A stretch of DNA of 64,000 nucleotides from CAVXSP01 sp963724645 (GCA_963724645.1 CAVRVJ010000001.1:496001-560000); one strand, 5' to 3'. Numbered from the stretch's first letter, positions 47,138 to 57,278 are shown. Numbers and translations are program-made. The notes: generated from the letters alone by a model not told the origin.

Positions 47138-48250
47138 ATGACAAGCCGCACAACGGACGCGACGATCGGCCGAAGAGACTTCGCCCGGATGACGCTCGGC
47201 ACGCTTGGAGCCGCAGCGCTGGCCGGCCCGGCGGGGGCCGGGACGGTGGCCCCAGGAGCGGCGCCGGGGATCAAACTGTGCGTGCAGTCGCCCGCGACGC
47301 CCTCCGACGACCAGTTGCTGTTCCTGAAGCAGCTCGGCGCCGGATATGTCAGCGTCGCCTCGACGCCGGAGCTGCGCACGGCCGACGGCTTCCTGCAGAT
47401 CAAGAAGCGCTACGCCGACGCCGGGATCACGGTGTGGAACATCGGCAACACGAACGTTCACAACATGCCGGAGGTGACGCTCAACCTCGCGGGCCGCGAC
47501 CAGAAGATCGAAGAGTACAAACAGTACCTGCGCAATCTCGGGACCGCCGGAATCGGCTACACGACCTATGCGCACATGGGCAACGGCATCTGGACCAGCG
47601 GGCAGGCCACAATCCGCGGCGCGTCGGCACGCGAGTTTGACCAGAACAGCGCGGCCGCGCGCGGGAACTGGGCAGGCCAGGTCTTCGCCGGGCCGCTCTC
47701 CCACGGACGCCAGTTCACCAAGGAAGAGATCTGGGAGAACTACACGTATTTCATCAAGCAGGTGGCTCCGGTCGCCGAAGCGGCGGGGGTGCGGATCGGC
47801 ATTCACCCGGATGACCCGCCGGTGCCGGTGCTGGCCGGCGTGCCACGCTGCATCTTCAGCAACTTCGAAGGCTACAAGAGGGCGCTGGAGATCGCGAACA
47901 GTCCGAACGTGGGGATTTGCCTGTGCTGCGGGACGTGGCTCGAAGGCGGCAAGGCGCTCACCGGCAAGGATCCAGAGGAGATGATTCGGTACTTCGGCGC
48001 GAAGAAGATCTGGAAGATCCATTTCCGCAATGTCAGCGCGCCGCTGCCGCACTTCGTCGAGACGTTCATGGACAACGGCTACTACGACATGTGGAAGATC
48101 ATGAAGGCGCTTCGCGATGTCAACTATGACGGCATTGTGATTCTGGACCACAGTCCGGCCATGGTTGGCGGCAACTACGTCCAGACCGCGTACGGTTTCG
48201 CCTATATGAAAGCGTTGCTCAACCGCGCGAACGCCGAAGCGAAGAGCTGA
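47138..48250 (+). CDS. uxuA: Mannonate dehydratase (UxuA-type) with Tat signal
   Basis: 370 residues, with a twin-arginine signal (TIGRRDFARMTLGTLGAAAL, about residue 9-30), so it is exported, unlike cytosolic UxuA of E. coli. The TIM-barrel core keeps the family marks: GIHPDDPPVPVLAGVPRC, CLCCGTWLEGG, IWKIHFRNVSAPLPHFVET and YDGIVILDHSP, which include the metal-binding Cys, His and Asp. Enzymes of this family dehydrate D-mannonate to 2-keto-3-deoxygluconate. The exported location raises doubt about the exact substrate. Next to other sugar-acid genes (TIM-barrel protein, quinoproteins), and a ribosome site is weak (gcatcgc before ATG). Confidence 0.75.
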   Translation: MTSRTTDATIGRRDFARMTLGTLGAAALAGPAGAGTVAPGAAPGIKLCVQSPATPSDDQLLFLKQLGAGYVSVASTPELRTADGFLQIKKRYADAGITVWNIGNTNVHNMPEVTLNLAGRDQKIEEYKQYLRNLGTAGIGYTTYAHMGNGIWTSGQATIRGASAREFDQNSAAARGNWAGQVFAGPLSHGRQFTKEEIWENYTYFIKQVAPVAEAAGVRIGIHPDDPPVPVLAGVPRCIFSNFEGYKRALEIANSPNVGICLCCGTWLEGGKALTGKDPEEMIRYFGAKKIWKIHFRNVSAPLPHFVETFMDNGYYDMWKIMKALRDVNYDGIVILDHSPAMVGGNYVQTAYGFAYMKALLNRANAEAKS

Positions 48251-48266
48251 TGCGGGAGTCGGGTTT

Positions 48267-50162
48267 ATGAACAGAAGACAGTTCAAGTGGGGGTTGGTGC
48301 TGGCGCTGGCTGGCGTAACGGGATGGTCAGTGGCCGGTCAGACGCCGAAGAGCCAGCGCGAGTGGCGCGACTACGCCGGCGGCCCCGACAGCTCGCGGTT
48401 CGTCGCCGCAACCGCAGATCACCAGGTCGAATGTGAGCAGGCTGCAGGTCGCGTGGACGTATCCGTCCGGCCAGACCGACTTCAATCCGCTCGTCGTCCG
48501 CGGCGTCAGTCTACGGACGCGGCGCGAACAATTCGTTCGTGGCGCTCGATGCGGCCACTGGCAAGCAGATGTGGATTCACGAAGGCGTCGAGGGTTTCAA
48601 CGCGCGAGGCATCAACTACTGGGAAAGCAAGGACGGCAAAGACCGCCGGCTGATCTTCAGCACGGCCAACCTGCTCCAGGAGATCGACGCGCAGACCGGG
48701 CAGACCGTGTCGACGTTCGGCCGTGAGGGCCGCGTGGATTTGCGAGTCGGCCTCGATCGAGATCCGTCGAAGATCAACCAGCAAAGCCGCACGCCGGGCC
48801 GCGTGTTCGAGAATCTCATCATCCTCGGATCGGCGACGAACGAGGAGTACGCCTCGGCGCCCGGCGACATCCGCGCGTTCGACGTTCGCACCGGAGCGCT
48901 CGTCTGGACGTTTCACACCGTGCCGCGCCCCGGCGAGTTCGGCTACGAGACGTGGCCCAAGGACGCGTGGAAGACCGTCGGCGGCGCCAACAACTGGGGT
49001 GAACAGTCGATCGACGAGAAGCGCGGCATCGTCTACGTCCCGACCGGCAGCCCCAAGTACAACTTCTACGGAGGAAACCGCAAGGGCGCCAATCTGTTCG
49101 GCGATTGTCTGATCGCCCTCGATGCCAGGACCGGCAAGCGTCTCTGGCATTTCCAGACGGTCCATCACGACATCTGGGACCTCGACAACAATTCGGCGCC
49201 GCAATTGACCACCATCCGGCGCAACGGCCGGACCGTCGACGTCGTCGCCATGGCCAGCAAGACCGGCTACCTGTACGTGTTCGATCGCGTCACCGGACAG
49301 CCGATCTGGCCCATCGAGGAGCGGCCCGTACCGCAAGGGACCAGCGTTCCCGGCGAGGCGCTGTGGCCGACGCAGCCGTTTCCGACCAACCCGCCGCCGT
49401 TCTCCCGTCAGAAGTTCACGGCGGACGACGTGAATCCGTACATCCTCACGCCGGCAGAGCGGGAGCAGTTCAAGCAGCGGATCCTGAAAGCCAGAAACGA
49501 AGGACCGTTCACGCCGATTGGGTTCGACGAGGTGATTCACATGCCGGGCAATCAGGGCGGATCGAACTGGGGCAGCACGGCCGCCAATCCGACCGACGGC
49601 AGCACGTACGTCATCGGCTTCAACGTTCCGACGATCATGCGACTTTTCAAGGCGGGCGAGACACGCCCCGGCCGGGGCCGTAACGGCGTGCCGGAAGTGG
49701 TTGAAGCGGGACGCTACGTCACGGACGGCTTCGGCCTCTATCCAACGATCGTCAATCCGCCGTACACGACTTTGACCGCTTACGATCTCAACAACGGCAC
49801 GATCAGATGGCAGATCGGCCTCGGCGACGATCTTCGGCTGGCCGCCCAGGGCGTGACGAGACACCGGAACAGCGGGAACAACCAAAGGCGGCATCATTCC
49901 CACGGCGACGGGCTTGCTGTTCGTCACGGCGGCTGACCGCAAGGTGCACGTCTACGACAGCGCCACCGGCAAGCAGTTGCACGAGCTGCCACTGGGCGGA
50001 CCAACCAGTGGCTCACCGGCAATGTACGAGCTTGCCGGGCGGCAGTACCTGCTCGTCACGGCGTCGCCAGCAGGCGGCCGAGGCGGCGGACGCGGGGGCC
50101 TCGATCCCGGCCTTGGCGCAGGTCCGACTGGAATTGTGGCGTACGCGTTGCCGCGGAACTGA
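48267..50162 (+). CDS. Exported PQQ-dependent quinoprotein (glucose/alcohol dehydrogenase type), three frameshifts
   Basis: ~630 residues when the three extra bases near 48411, 48509 and 49859 are removed; the pieces then join without loss (e.g. FVAAPQITRSNVSRLQ, GVTDTGTAGTTKGG). Signal peptide RRQFKWGLVLALAGVTGWSV. Propeller repeats of the PQQ kind: NSFVALDAATGKQMWIHEG, GDIRAFDVRTGALVWTFHT, RRGIVYVPTG-like turns, FGDCLIALDARTGKRLWHFQTVHHDIWDLD with the HHDxWD active-site signature, and a tail LPLGGPTSGSPAMYE. It would oxidise a sugar or alcohol and pass electrons to a cytochrome c. It is a paralogue of the gene at 52055 but lacks that one's inserted cytochrome domain. Confidence 0.82.
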
Positions 50163-50248
50163 CGCGCGTGGGCCAATTGGGGGTCATCCCCAACGGCCGG
50201 CGTCAGCGCGCAACACACGAATCAAACGCTCGCTGAGAAATCCTCGTC

Positions 50249-50465
50249 GCCTGGATCGACAACGGAATCACGGCCGTGTCACGCTCGTGTAAAAAGACAG
50301 CGCTATCAAAAGGACGCACACCAGGAGCCACGCGGCGGTCTCTTTTGTCAACTTCATGAGTCGCACTCCTCCGTCGCGCCAGGACGATCGGCGCTCGTCA
50401 AGAGCGATCCTGACGGCTCGAATCGACAACGAGGCTACGGCCCGGTCACGCTTGTGTAAAGAGCA
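50249..50465. repeat. Direct imperfect repeat of ~48 bp around the small gene
   Basis: Bases 50249-50296 and 50414-50464 resemble each other (roughly 80-85% by eye, sharing atcgacaacg, acggcc, gtcacgct and gtgtaaa). The first copy is the 3' end of the 29-codon gene at 50268; the second contains the same codons ending in YTSVTGP and a stop, but has no start or membrane helix. It looks like a tandem duplication with one copy decayed. Confidence 0.55.
50268..50357 (-). CDS. Small membrane peptide of 29 residues
   Basis: Starts at ATG 50357 behind a near-perfect ribosome site (ggaggag, 8 bases upstream). The peptide has a charged N-terminus (MKLTKETAAW), one hydrophobic helix (LLVCVLLIALSF) and ends in YTSVTRP. 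It is probably a single-pass inner-membrane peptide of unknown function. The strong ribosome site and the duplicated 3' end next door argue that it is a real, translated gene rather than chance. It lies opposite in strand to the quinoprotein and FAD-oxidase genes. Confidence 0.55.
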   Translation of the reverse strand: MKLTKETAAWLLVCVLLIALSFYTSVTRP

Positions 50466-50628
50466 CTGGGGATAGGGATATGAGGCGTCGTGGGCAGCAC
50501 CGGAGGGCTTCAGGCGGGTTTTCCCGGCGGCCACGACGGAATTGTGACCGGCGGTTTGTCGGGCACGCTGTGGGCTGAGCCGTTCCTGCGCTAGAATTTT
50601 CCCTTCCCACCACCTGTCTGGAGGCAGC

Positions 50629-52008
50629 ATGGCGAACGATGCGGCGATTTCCGGCTTCAAAACGGTCCTGCGCGGTACGGTGATTCAGCCCGGCGATACC
50701 AGCTACGACGCGGCGTGCAAGGTCTACAACGGCATGATCGTCCGTCGGCCCAGGGCGATCGCCCAGTGCGCCGATGTGGCGGACGTCATCACCGCTGTCA
50801 ACCTCGCCCGCGAACAGAATCTGCTCCTGGCCGTCCGGGGCGGCGGTCACAATGCCGGCGGTCTCGGCGTCTGCGACGACGGCCTCGTGATTGACCTCTC
50901 ACGGATCAGCTACGTGCACGTCGATCCGGCGAAGAAAACCGTCCGCTGCGGCGGCGGCACGACGTGGGGGCAGGTGGATCACGCCACACATGCCTTCGGT
51001 CTGGCAGTGCCGGCCGGCGTCATCGCGTCCACCGGCGTCGGCGGCCTCACGCTCGGCGGCGGCGTCGGCCATCTCACGCGCCAGTGCGGCCTGACGATCG
51101 ACAACCTGCTCGAGGTGGAGGTCGTCCTGGCCGACGGGCGGGTCGTCACCGCAAACTCGTCGCGCAACGCGGATCTTTTCTGGGCGGTGCGCGGCGGCGG
51201 CGGGAACTTCGGTGTCGTCACGTCATTCCTGTTCAAGGCCCATCCCATTCACACGGACTACGCGGGGCCGATGCTGTGGGCGCTCGAAGACACCGCGGAG
51301 ATGATGCGCTGGTACCGTGATTTCATCGCGAAGGCCCCGCTGACCATCAACGGCTTCTTCGCGCTTCTGACCGTGCCGGCGGGGCCGCCGTTCCCGGCCG
51401 AACTGCACAACAAGAAGGTCTGCGGCATCGTCTGGTGCTACACGGGACCGCTCAAGCAGGCCGAGAAAGTCTTCAAGCCGATTCGCGCCTTCAAGAAGCC
51501 GATCCTCGACTTCGTCGGTCCGATTCCCCATCCCGCACTTCAGGGCATGTTCGATCCGATCTTCCCTCCCGGGCTGCAGTGGTACTGGAAGGCCGACTTC
51601 GTGCGCGAACTGAGCGACGAGGCGATCGCCCTGCATGTGAAGCACGGGGCAAAGATGCCGACCTGGCAGTCGACGATGCACCTGTATCCGATCAATGGCG
51701 CCGCCGCGAAGCCGAGTAACACGGCGACGCCCTGGTGCTATCGCGACGCGGTCTTCGCGCAGGTGATGGTGGGCGTCGATGCGGATCCGGCCAACAAGGA
51801 GAAGCTGGTCACCTGGGCGCGCGATTACTTCGAAGCGCTCCATCCGCTCTCGGCCGGCGGCGCGTACGTCAACTTCATGATGGAAGAGGGCGACGAGCGC
51901 ATTCGCGCGACGTACGGAAAGAACTACGCGCGGCTGGCGACCATCAAGAAGAAGTACGACCCGAAGAATCTGTTCCGGGTGAATCAGAACATCAAGCCGG
52001 CGAAGTAG
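50629..52008 (+). CDS. FAD-linked oxidase (berberine-bridge/6-hydroxynicotine oxidase type)
   Basis: 459 residues. PCMH-type FAD-binding domain with LLLAVRGGGHNAGGLGVCDD, where H74 is the usual covalent FAD attachment site, then AVPAGVIASTGVGGLTLGGGVGHLTRQCGLTIDN and ADLFWAVRGGGGNFGVVTSF. The C-terminal BBE domain closes with YGKNYARLATIKKKYDPKNLFRVNQNI. The second covalent ligand (Cys) of bicovalent members is not at its usual place. Such enzymes oxidise sugars, lignan- or alkaloid-type alcohols with O2 or an acceptor. No signal peptide, so cytosolic unless exported by another route. It lies between two quinoprotein genes. Confidence 0.88.
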   Translation: MANDAAISGFKTVLRGTVIQPGDTSYDAACKVYNGMIVRRPRAIAQCADVADVITAVNLAREQNLLLAVRGGGHNAGGLGVCDDGLVIDLSRISYVHVDPAKKTVRCGGGTTWGQVDHATHAFGLAVPAGVIASTGVGGLTLGGGVGHLTRQCGLTIDNLLEVEVVLADGRVVTANSSRNADLFWAVRGGGGNFGVVTSFLFKAHPIHTDYAGPMLWALEDTAEMMRWYRDFIAKAPLTINGFFALLTVPAGPPFPAELHNKKVCGIVWCYTGPLKQAEKVFKPIRAFKKPILDFVGPIPHPALQGMFDPIFPPGLQWYWKADFVRELSDEAIALHVKHGAKMPTWQSTMHLYPINGAAAKPSNTATPWCYRDAVFAQVMVGVDADPANKEKLVTWARDYFEALHPLSAGGAYVNFMMEEGDERIRATYGKNYARLATIKKKYDPKNLFRVNQNIKPAK

Positions 52009-52054
52009 AAACACCAGCGGCCGCCCGACGCGGCCGCCATTCAAGGAAGGGCGC

Positions 52055-54350
52055 GTGATGACAGTTTCAGGATCCGGTACCGCACGGACATTCTCCCTCG
52101 GCGCTGCGGCGATGCTCGCGCTGCTGCTGACGGGCCTGATCGTACCCGGCGTGTCAGGCCAGAGCCAGGCCCGGCGCGACTGGGCGGACTACGCCGGCGG
52201 TCCGGATGGATCCCGTTTCATTCCGTCGAAGCAGATCACCAGAACCAACGTCGGCCAACTGGACATCGCCTGGTCCTACCCGTACGCGGAGACCGGTTTC
52301 AACTCCATCGTCGCGCGCGGCGTCATCTATACGCGCGCCCGGAACAGCTCTCTCGTGGCGCTCGATGCGGCAACCGGCAAGGAGATCTGGATCCACGAGA
52401 ACCTGCAGGGCATGACCGGTCGCGGTATCAATTATTGGGAAAGCAAAGACGGCGCTGATCGTCGCCTGATCTTCAGCATCAACGACTACCTGCAGGAAAT
52501 TGACGCGAAGTCAGGACGGTCGATCGTGACCTTCGGCAACGACGGCGTGGTCGATTTGCGCGAGGGCCTCGGCCGCGATCCGAGCACCGTCGGGCGCGTG
52601 CAGTCGGGCACGCCCGGCAAAGTCTTCGAAAACCTGATCCTTCTCGGCTCGGCCCCGGGCGAAGGCTACTTCTCGCCGCCCGGCGATCTGCGCGCCTACG
52701 ATGTCGTGAGCGGCAAGCTCGCGTGGCAGTTCCACACGGTGCCGCATCCGGGTGAGTTCGGCTACGAGACGTGGCCCAAGGATGCCTGGAAGTACATCGG
52801 CGGCACGAACACGTGGGGCGAGGTCACGGTCGACGCGCGCCGCGGCATCGCCTACTTCCCCATCGGATCGGCCACGTTCGACTACTACGGCGCGGATCGT
52901 GTCGGCGACGATCTATTCGCCAACTGCCTCATCGCCCTCGATGCGCGGACCGGCAAACGCCTCTGGCATTTTCAGACCGTCCATCACGATCTGTGGGATT
53001 TCGACAACGTCTCCGGACCGCAGTTGACGACGATCAAGAAGGACGGCAGAACGATCGACGTCGTCGCGCTGGCGGGCAAGACGGGATATCTGTACGTGTT
53101 CGATCGCGTGACGGGCGCGCCCGATCTGGCCGATCGAGGAGAAGCCCGTGCCGACGCGGACGGACGTGCCGGGTGAGAAGCTCTCGCCGACGCAGCCCAT
53201 TCCGACGGTGCCGCCGCCGTTCGGCCGGCAGACGTTCACGGTCAACGACATCAATCCGTACATGCTCACGCCCGAGGAGCGCGAGCAGTTCAAGGTGCGC
53301 GTGAGCAAGGCGCGCAACGACGGCCAGTTCACGCCAATCGGCTTCGAAGAAGTCATCCACATGCCCGGGAATCATGGCGGGTCCAACTGGGGCGCGACCT
53401 CCGCCAATCCGGGTGACGGCAGCGTGTATGTGATCGCATTCAACGTGCCTGCCATCATGCGGCTGCTCAAGCCGGGAGAGCGCGCCGGCGGGGCGGGTGG
53501 CGGACTGGCAGGCGGTGTGGCCGTTTATCAGGCCAACTGCCAGGTCTGCCACGGACAGAACCGGCTTGGCGTCACGCCGTACCCGACGATCGTCGGCGCC
53601 ACCACGCGTCTGTCGCCCACCGACCTGCGGGCCGTCATCATGAACGGTCGGAACCAGATGCCGGCATTCCATCAGTTGAGCGCGGCCGAACTGGACGGGG
53701 TCATCGCCTTTCTCCAGGCCGCCGATGCGGGTTTGGGCGGCGGCATGTTCGGGCCCGGCGCGGCTCCCGTGGCGGCGCTTCCGCCGGGGCCCGTGGTGGA
53801 ACGCGGTCCGGCAAAGGTTCGCGAGGCCGCGCGCGGAGCGGTCGGTGGCGGCGCGTCGCTGGCAGGCGGGGGCTCATATCCCGAAGGAGTGGATGCGCCG
53901 GCCAATCGCCTGGTGATGGAGAGCTACGGCCTGCACCCCACGCTCATCAATCCGCCGTACACGACGCTCACCGCGTACGATCTGAACAAGGGCACGATCA
54001 AGTGGCAGATCGGGTTGGGCGACGATTTGCGGCTGCTGCCCCAAGGCATCAGAGGTACGGGCTCGGCGCAACTGTTGAAGGGCTCTGTCATCCCGACCGC
54101 AAGCGGCCTGCTGTTCGTCAACACCGCAGATCGCAAAGTGCACGTCTACGACAGCGACACCGGCAAGCAACTTCACGAGATTGCCCTGGGCGCGATGAGC
54201 AGCGGCTCGCCGTCGATGTACGAGCTGAACGGCCGCCAGTTTCTGCTCGTCGCGGCATCTGAGGGCGGCGGAGCCTTCCTCGATCCGAAAACACCGCCGC
54301 CGACGGGCGGACCGACTGGGCTGATCGCCTACGCACTGCCGAAGAAATAG
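52055..54350 (+). CDS. Exported PQQ quinoprotein with an inserted cytochrome c domain (one frameshift)
   Basis: ~764 residues. Signal peptide in MLALLLTGLIVPGVSG. Propeller blades: NSSLVALDAATGKEIWIHEN, GDLRAYDVVSGKLAWQFHT, FANCLIALDARTGKRLWHFQTVHHDLWDFD. Between blades there is a complete class I cytochrome c domain (codons ~53506-53720): heme motif CQVCH at 53537-53551 and the distal-Met segment NQMPAFHQL, followed by a Gly/Pro-rich linker and then the last blade (INPPYTTLTAYDLNKGTIKW). The neighbouring paralogue at 48267 has no such insert. Electrons from PQQ could therefore pass to a heme within the same chain. The ORF is split by an extra C near 53121. Confidence 0.85.
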
Positions 54351-54384
54351 AAGGGCATCCGGCCGGACGCGCCCATCGGCACGA

Positions 54385-54840
54385 CTATTTCGTCGGCGTC
54401 GAGTGGCCCGAGACGAGTTTCCAATCGGCGCCGATCTTCACCCAGACGTCGGTCGACAGAATGGTGCGGACCCGATGCTCGCCCGCGACCGTGCCTTCGT
54501 AGCTATCGGTGAAGGTGGCGACGGCCGTCGTACCGTAGACGCGGACCTTGAGGGCGCTGACCTTTTCGCTCTTGTAGTTGTTGTTCTTCGGGTCCGCGAA
54601 CATCTTGAGGACATCGGCCTTGGTGTACCACTTGCCGCCGCTGTCGCAGCCCATCCAATCGTCGGCGAGATATTTCTCGGACCAGGACTTGTCTTGAGCG
54701 AGGTCAGCCTTGACCTGGTCATTCTCGAGTTTGGTGATCGCGGCCACAACATCAGCGTTGGCCTGGACTTTCAACGCGTACACCGGGGCGGCGGCGAGAG
54801 CGAGGATCGACAAATACATTCCGGCTTTTGCAAGGGACAT
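54385..54840 (-). CDS. Exported SnoaL/NTF2-like protein (DUF4440)
   Basis: 151 residues. An N-terminal signal peptide (SLAKAGMYLSILALAAAPVYA) then a compact alpha+beta domain of the NTF2 fold: VVAAITKLENDQVKADLAQD, WSEKYLADDWMGCDSGGKWYTKADVLKMFADP, VRVYGTTAVATFTDSYEG and STDVWVKIGADWKLVSGHST. This is the DUF4440/SnoaL-like pattern common in small exported proteins. The ligand is unknown. It converges with the quinoprotein gene and runs in the same direction as the DUF4038 gene but away from it. Confidence 0.82.
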   Translation of the reverse strand: MSLAKAGMYLSILALAAAPVYALKVQANADVVAAITKLENDQVKADLAQDKSWSEKYLADDWMGCDSGGKWYTKADVLKMFADPKNNNYKSEKVSALKVRVYGTTAVATFTDSYEGTVAGEHRVRTILSTDVWVKIGADWKLVSGHSTPTK

Positions 54841-54921
54841 GGGGAGCCTCCTGGGGCTGCGCGAACACGTGCAAAGTGATGCAGCGACGCGGGCACGGAG
54901 TCTACCACGAGCCCAGTATGA

Positions 54922-56364
54922 CTATCGTGATTTTGCGCCCGGCGCGCCAAATCGCTTGGACGCGTCGTCGAGGACGAGCACCCAGTCGATCATCTCGCCC
55001 ACATCCGGCGGCGTGAACGTTCGCTCGCCCTTGTTGGGAAACGTGCCGATCGCCGTCGCCTTGCCGGTCCGCGGGTTGAACCACCACGCGGCGACGTTCG
55101 GACCCGGCAATCTTGCTCATCCTGACCGTGAACGGGCGCCCGACGGGCGCGTAGACCATCGCGTAACTGCCGCCGGCATCTCGGGTGGCGGCGAAGTGGT
55201 AGCGCCCCGCACCGGGCATGCTCGTCGGGACCGGACCCGTGACCAGCACCTCGTCGTCTGGCACGCGCGTGAGAAACGGGCGGGACTCGAGCAGCGCCCG
55301 GGCGTGTTGCATCTCGCCCGCCCCAGGCTGATTGATGGCGTCGTACCACGGCATCAGCGGGTTGTTGACGCCCACTCCGTCCGGGCGCCCACATCTGCCA
55401 GACGGAATGGTGGCCGTAGGTATGGCCGAACGCGCCGCTGAACAGATCCCAATAGAGCGGGCGCCGCACGTCGCTCGCGATGGAATGGCCGAGGCTGGCG
55501 GCATTGAAGGATACCGGATGGTCCTCGTACATCGGTTCGCCATCCACCACCGGTTTCACGGGCGTCCGGTTGTAGTCGGCGCGCGTTTGATCGTAGCGGC
55601 CCGTGAACTCTGGCGTATGGCCGTTCTGGCGCATGTTGAAGTCCAGCCAGTCGTCATCGTGGAACCATGCTGAGGATCCACTCCCGCCAGTCGGGTGCAA
55701 CGTCATCAGATGCGCGCCGCCGTCTCCGGTGCGCAGCCCGCGCGCCATTGCGCGGATGGTCTCCCTCTGCGCGTCCGTCTCGATCGCGCGATCGCCGCCA
55801 AGGATCCAGATGATGTTGGGTGTGTCCTTGTATCGCTCGCCGAGCCAGGCGCCGTAGACTCCGGCATTCTGCGGATTGAAGATCTCCGGCCCCGCGCCGC
55901 GCTTGATGTTCCATTTGTCTCCCCACGTCGGAAGGAAGCCGATGTACATCCCGAGCGTGCCGGCTTGTTTCACGATGAAGTCCACATGATCCCAGTAGTC
56001 GTTGTCCGGCTCCGTCCTTCACGTCCGGGGTCGTTGGATCGTTGTTCAGCAGGGGTCGTTGCCCGTATGGATTGGGATCGTTCAGCCCATTGAGCTCGGC
56101 GAGGGCGACGGCTTGAATCACCGTGAAGCGCCGATCGGCCCGGTTGCGCAGGTAGCGGACGGCTTCTTCCCGATTGAGCCGATGAAACAGCTCCCAGGCC
56201 GTATCGCCGAGCCAGAAGAACGGCCGGCCATCAGCGGTGACGAGAAAACGCTTGTTATCAGAGACTCTCAGGCGTGGAGGAGGTCCGGCGCTTTGGGAGA
56301 CAACGCCCGCCGCGTGAGAAGCCAGGCAGAGTATGACCGCGAAGGCCGTACAGGCAGGCCTCAC
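54922..56364 (-). CDS. Exported DUF4038 glycoside hydrolase (apiosidase-like), three frameshifts
   Basis: ~479 residues after removing extra bases near 56013, 55381 and 55108. GTG 56364 overlaps the stop of the upstream aldolase gene (GTGA) and begins a signal peptide (VRPACTAFAVILCLASHAAG). The TIM-barrel has DUF4038 marks: FLVTADGRPFFWLGDTAWELF, NREEAVRYLRNRADRRFTVIQ, YIGFLPTWGDKWN, NIIWILGGDRAIE, VVDGEPMYEDHP (active-site Glu region), VRRPLYWDLFSGAFGHTYGHHSVW. The C-terminal domain (VRMSKI ... VAAWWFNPRTGKA) is the collagen-binding-like beta domain usual after DUF4038. Probably a secreted glycosidase, with substrate unknown. Confidence 0.8.
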
Positions 56365-57278
56365 CCGAGCCACTCGGCCACCCATGTCTCGAAACGATCG
56401 ACCTGTCCCTGCCGAATCGCGGACAACGGCCACGGCAGCGGGCCGGCGTGCAGTCCGCGCGCGCGCAGCACCAGGCGAATTCCCCACGGCGTCGGAAAGG
56501 GCGCGAGCTGTTCGGCAAGGTGCGCCAGTTTCGCCTCACACCGAGCGCGCTCGGAGACCTCGCCGCGGGTCACGGCGCGGTGCAGTGCGACCAGCAGTTC
56601 GGGACAGCAGGACGCCAGGCCCGAGATCGCGCCGTTCCACCCGGCATCCAGCCCCCGGCCGAGCAGCAGGTCGTCACCTACGAGGAGGGACCAGGAGGCC
56701 GCGCCGCGTTCGCGTACCAGCTCGTCCAGCCGTGACGCACTGCCGCTGCTGTCCTTCATGCCGACGATATGCGGCTCGGATCGCAGGAGCGCGACGGCTG
56801 TGGCCGTCTCGATCGGATTCGTGAAGGCCGGCAAATCGTACAGCAGGCATGGAGCACGCAGCGTTGAGCTGACGTGGCGGAAGAATGCCTCGAGATCGTG
56901 CTGCTGATATCGGAAATAATACGGCGTCGGCAGGAGCAGACCCCGCGCGCCCGCGGCCACGGCGGACCTGCCCAGCTCGAGCACCTGCCTGAGAGACGGA
57001 GCGCCGATCCCGACAAGCAGCGTCTTGTGCGGCGGCAGTCGCGCCGCGGCCCGCTCTGCCAGTTTCTGACGCTCGAGCAGGGAGAAATTCGGGAACTCTC
57101 CGGTGGCGCCGCCGACACAGATCCCATCGACACCGGATTCCACCAGAAAGTCGACGAGCTTATCGAACGCCGCCAGATCGGGACGTCCAGCGTCATCGAC
57201 GGGCGTCAAAGCCGCTGCAAAGATCCCTTGGAATAGGGGGGACGGGTCTCGATCTGTGGAAGACTCTGGAAGCCCCAT
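56361..57278 (-). CDS. DapA-family aldolase/lyase (dihydrodipicolinate synthase-like)
   Basis: 305 residues, class I aldolase TIM barrel. The Schiff-base Lys is K175 in IVGMKDSSGS, the catalytic Tyr is Y147 in LLYDLPAFTNP, and the carboxylate-binding loop is GGATGEFPNFSLLER (about 56-70). Members include 4-hydroxytetrahydrodipicolinate synthase, N-acetylneuraminate lyase and KDG/KDPG aldolases; the divergence from DapA and the sugar-acid setting favour a keto-deoxy sugar-acid aldolase. ATG 57278 is only three bases from the divergent MFS gene's ATG, and both starts lie in a 30-bp inverted repeat. Confidence 0.88.
   Translation of the reverse strand: MGLPESSTDRDPSPLFQGIFAAALTPVDDAGRPDLAAFDKLVDFLVESGVDGICVGGATGEFPNFSLLERQKLAERAAARLPPHKTLLVGIGAPSLRQVLELGRSAVAAGARGLLLPTPYYFRYQQHDLEAFFRHVSSTLRAPCLLYDLPAFTNPIETATAVALLRSEPHIVGMKDSSGSASRLDELVRERGAASWSLLVGDDLLLGRGLDAGWNGAISGLASCCPELLVALHRAVTRGEVSERARCEAKLAHLAEQLAPFPTPWGIRLVLRARGLHAGPLPWPLSAIRQGQVDRFETWVAEWLG

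Larger units (their letters stand above)
50163..50628. other. Intergenic region with a short gene and a partial tail repeat
   Basis: About 465 bases between the first quinoprotein and the FAD oxidase. It holds the 29-residue gene at 50268-50357 and a degraded copy of its 3' end at 50414-50465. A TAGAAT -10-like box at 50593 and a ggagg ribosome site precede the gene at 50629. Nothing else is recognised. Confidence 0.55.

Noticed and set aside
50435..50498. Second small peptide gene ending YTSVTGP
   Set aside because: Only a GTG start without ribosome site fits and the membrane helix is missing, so it is treated as a decayed repeat.
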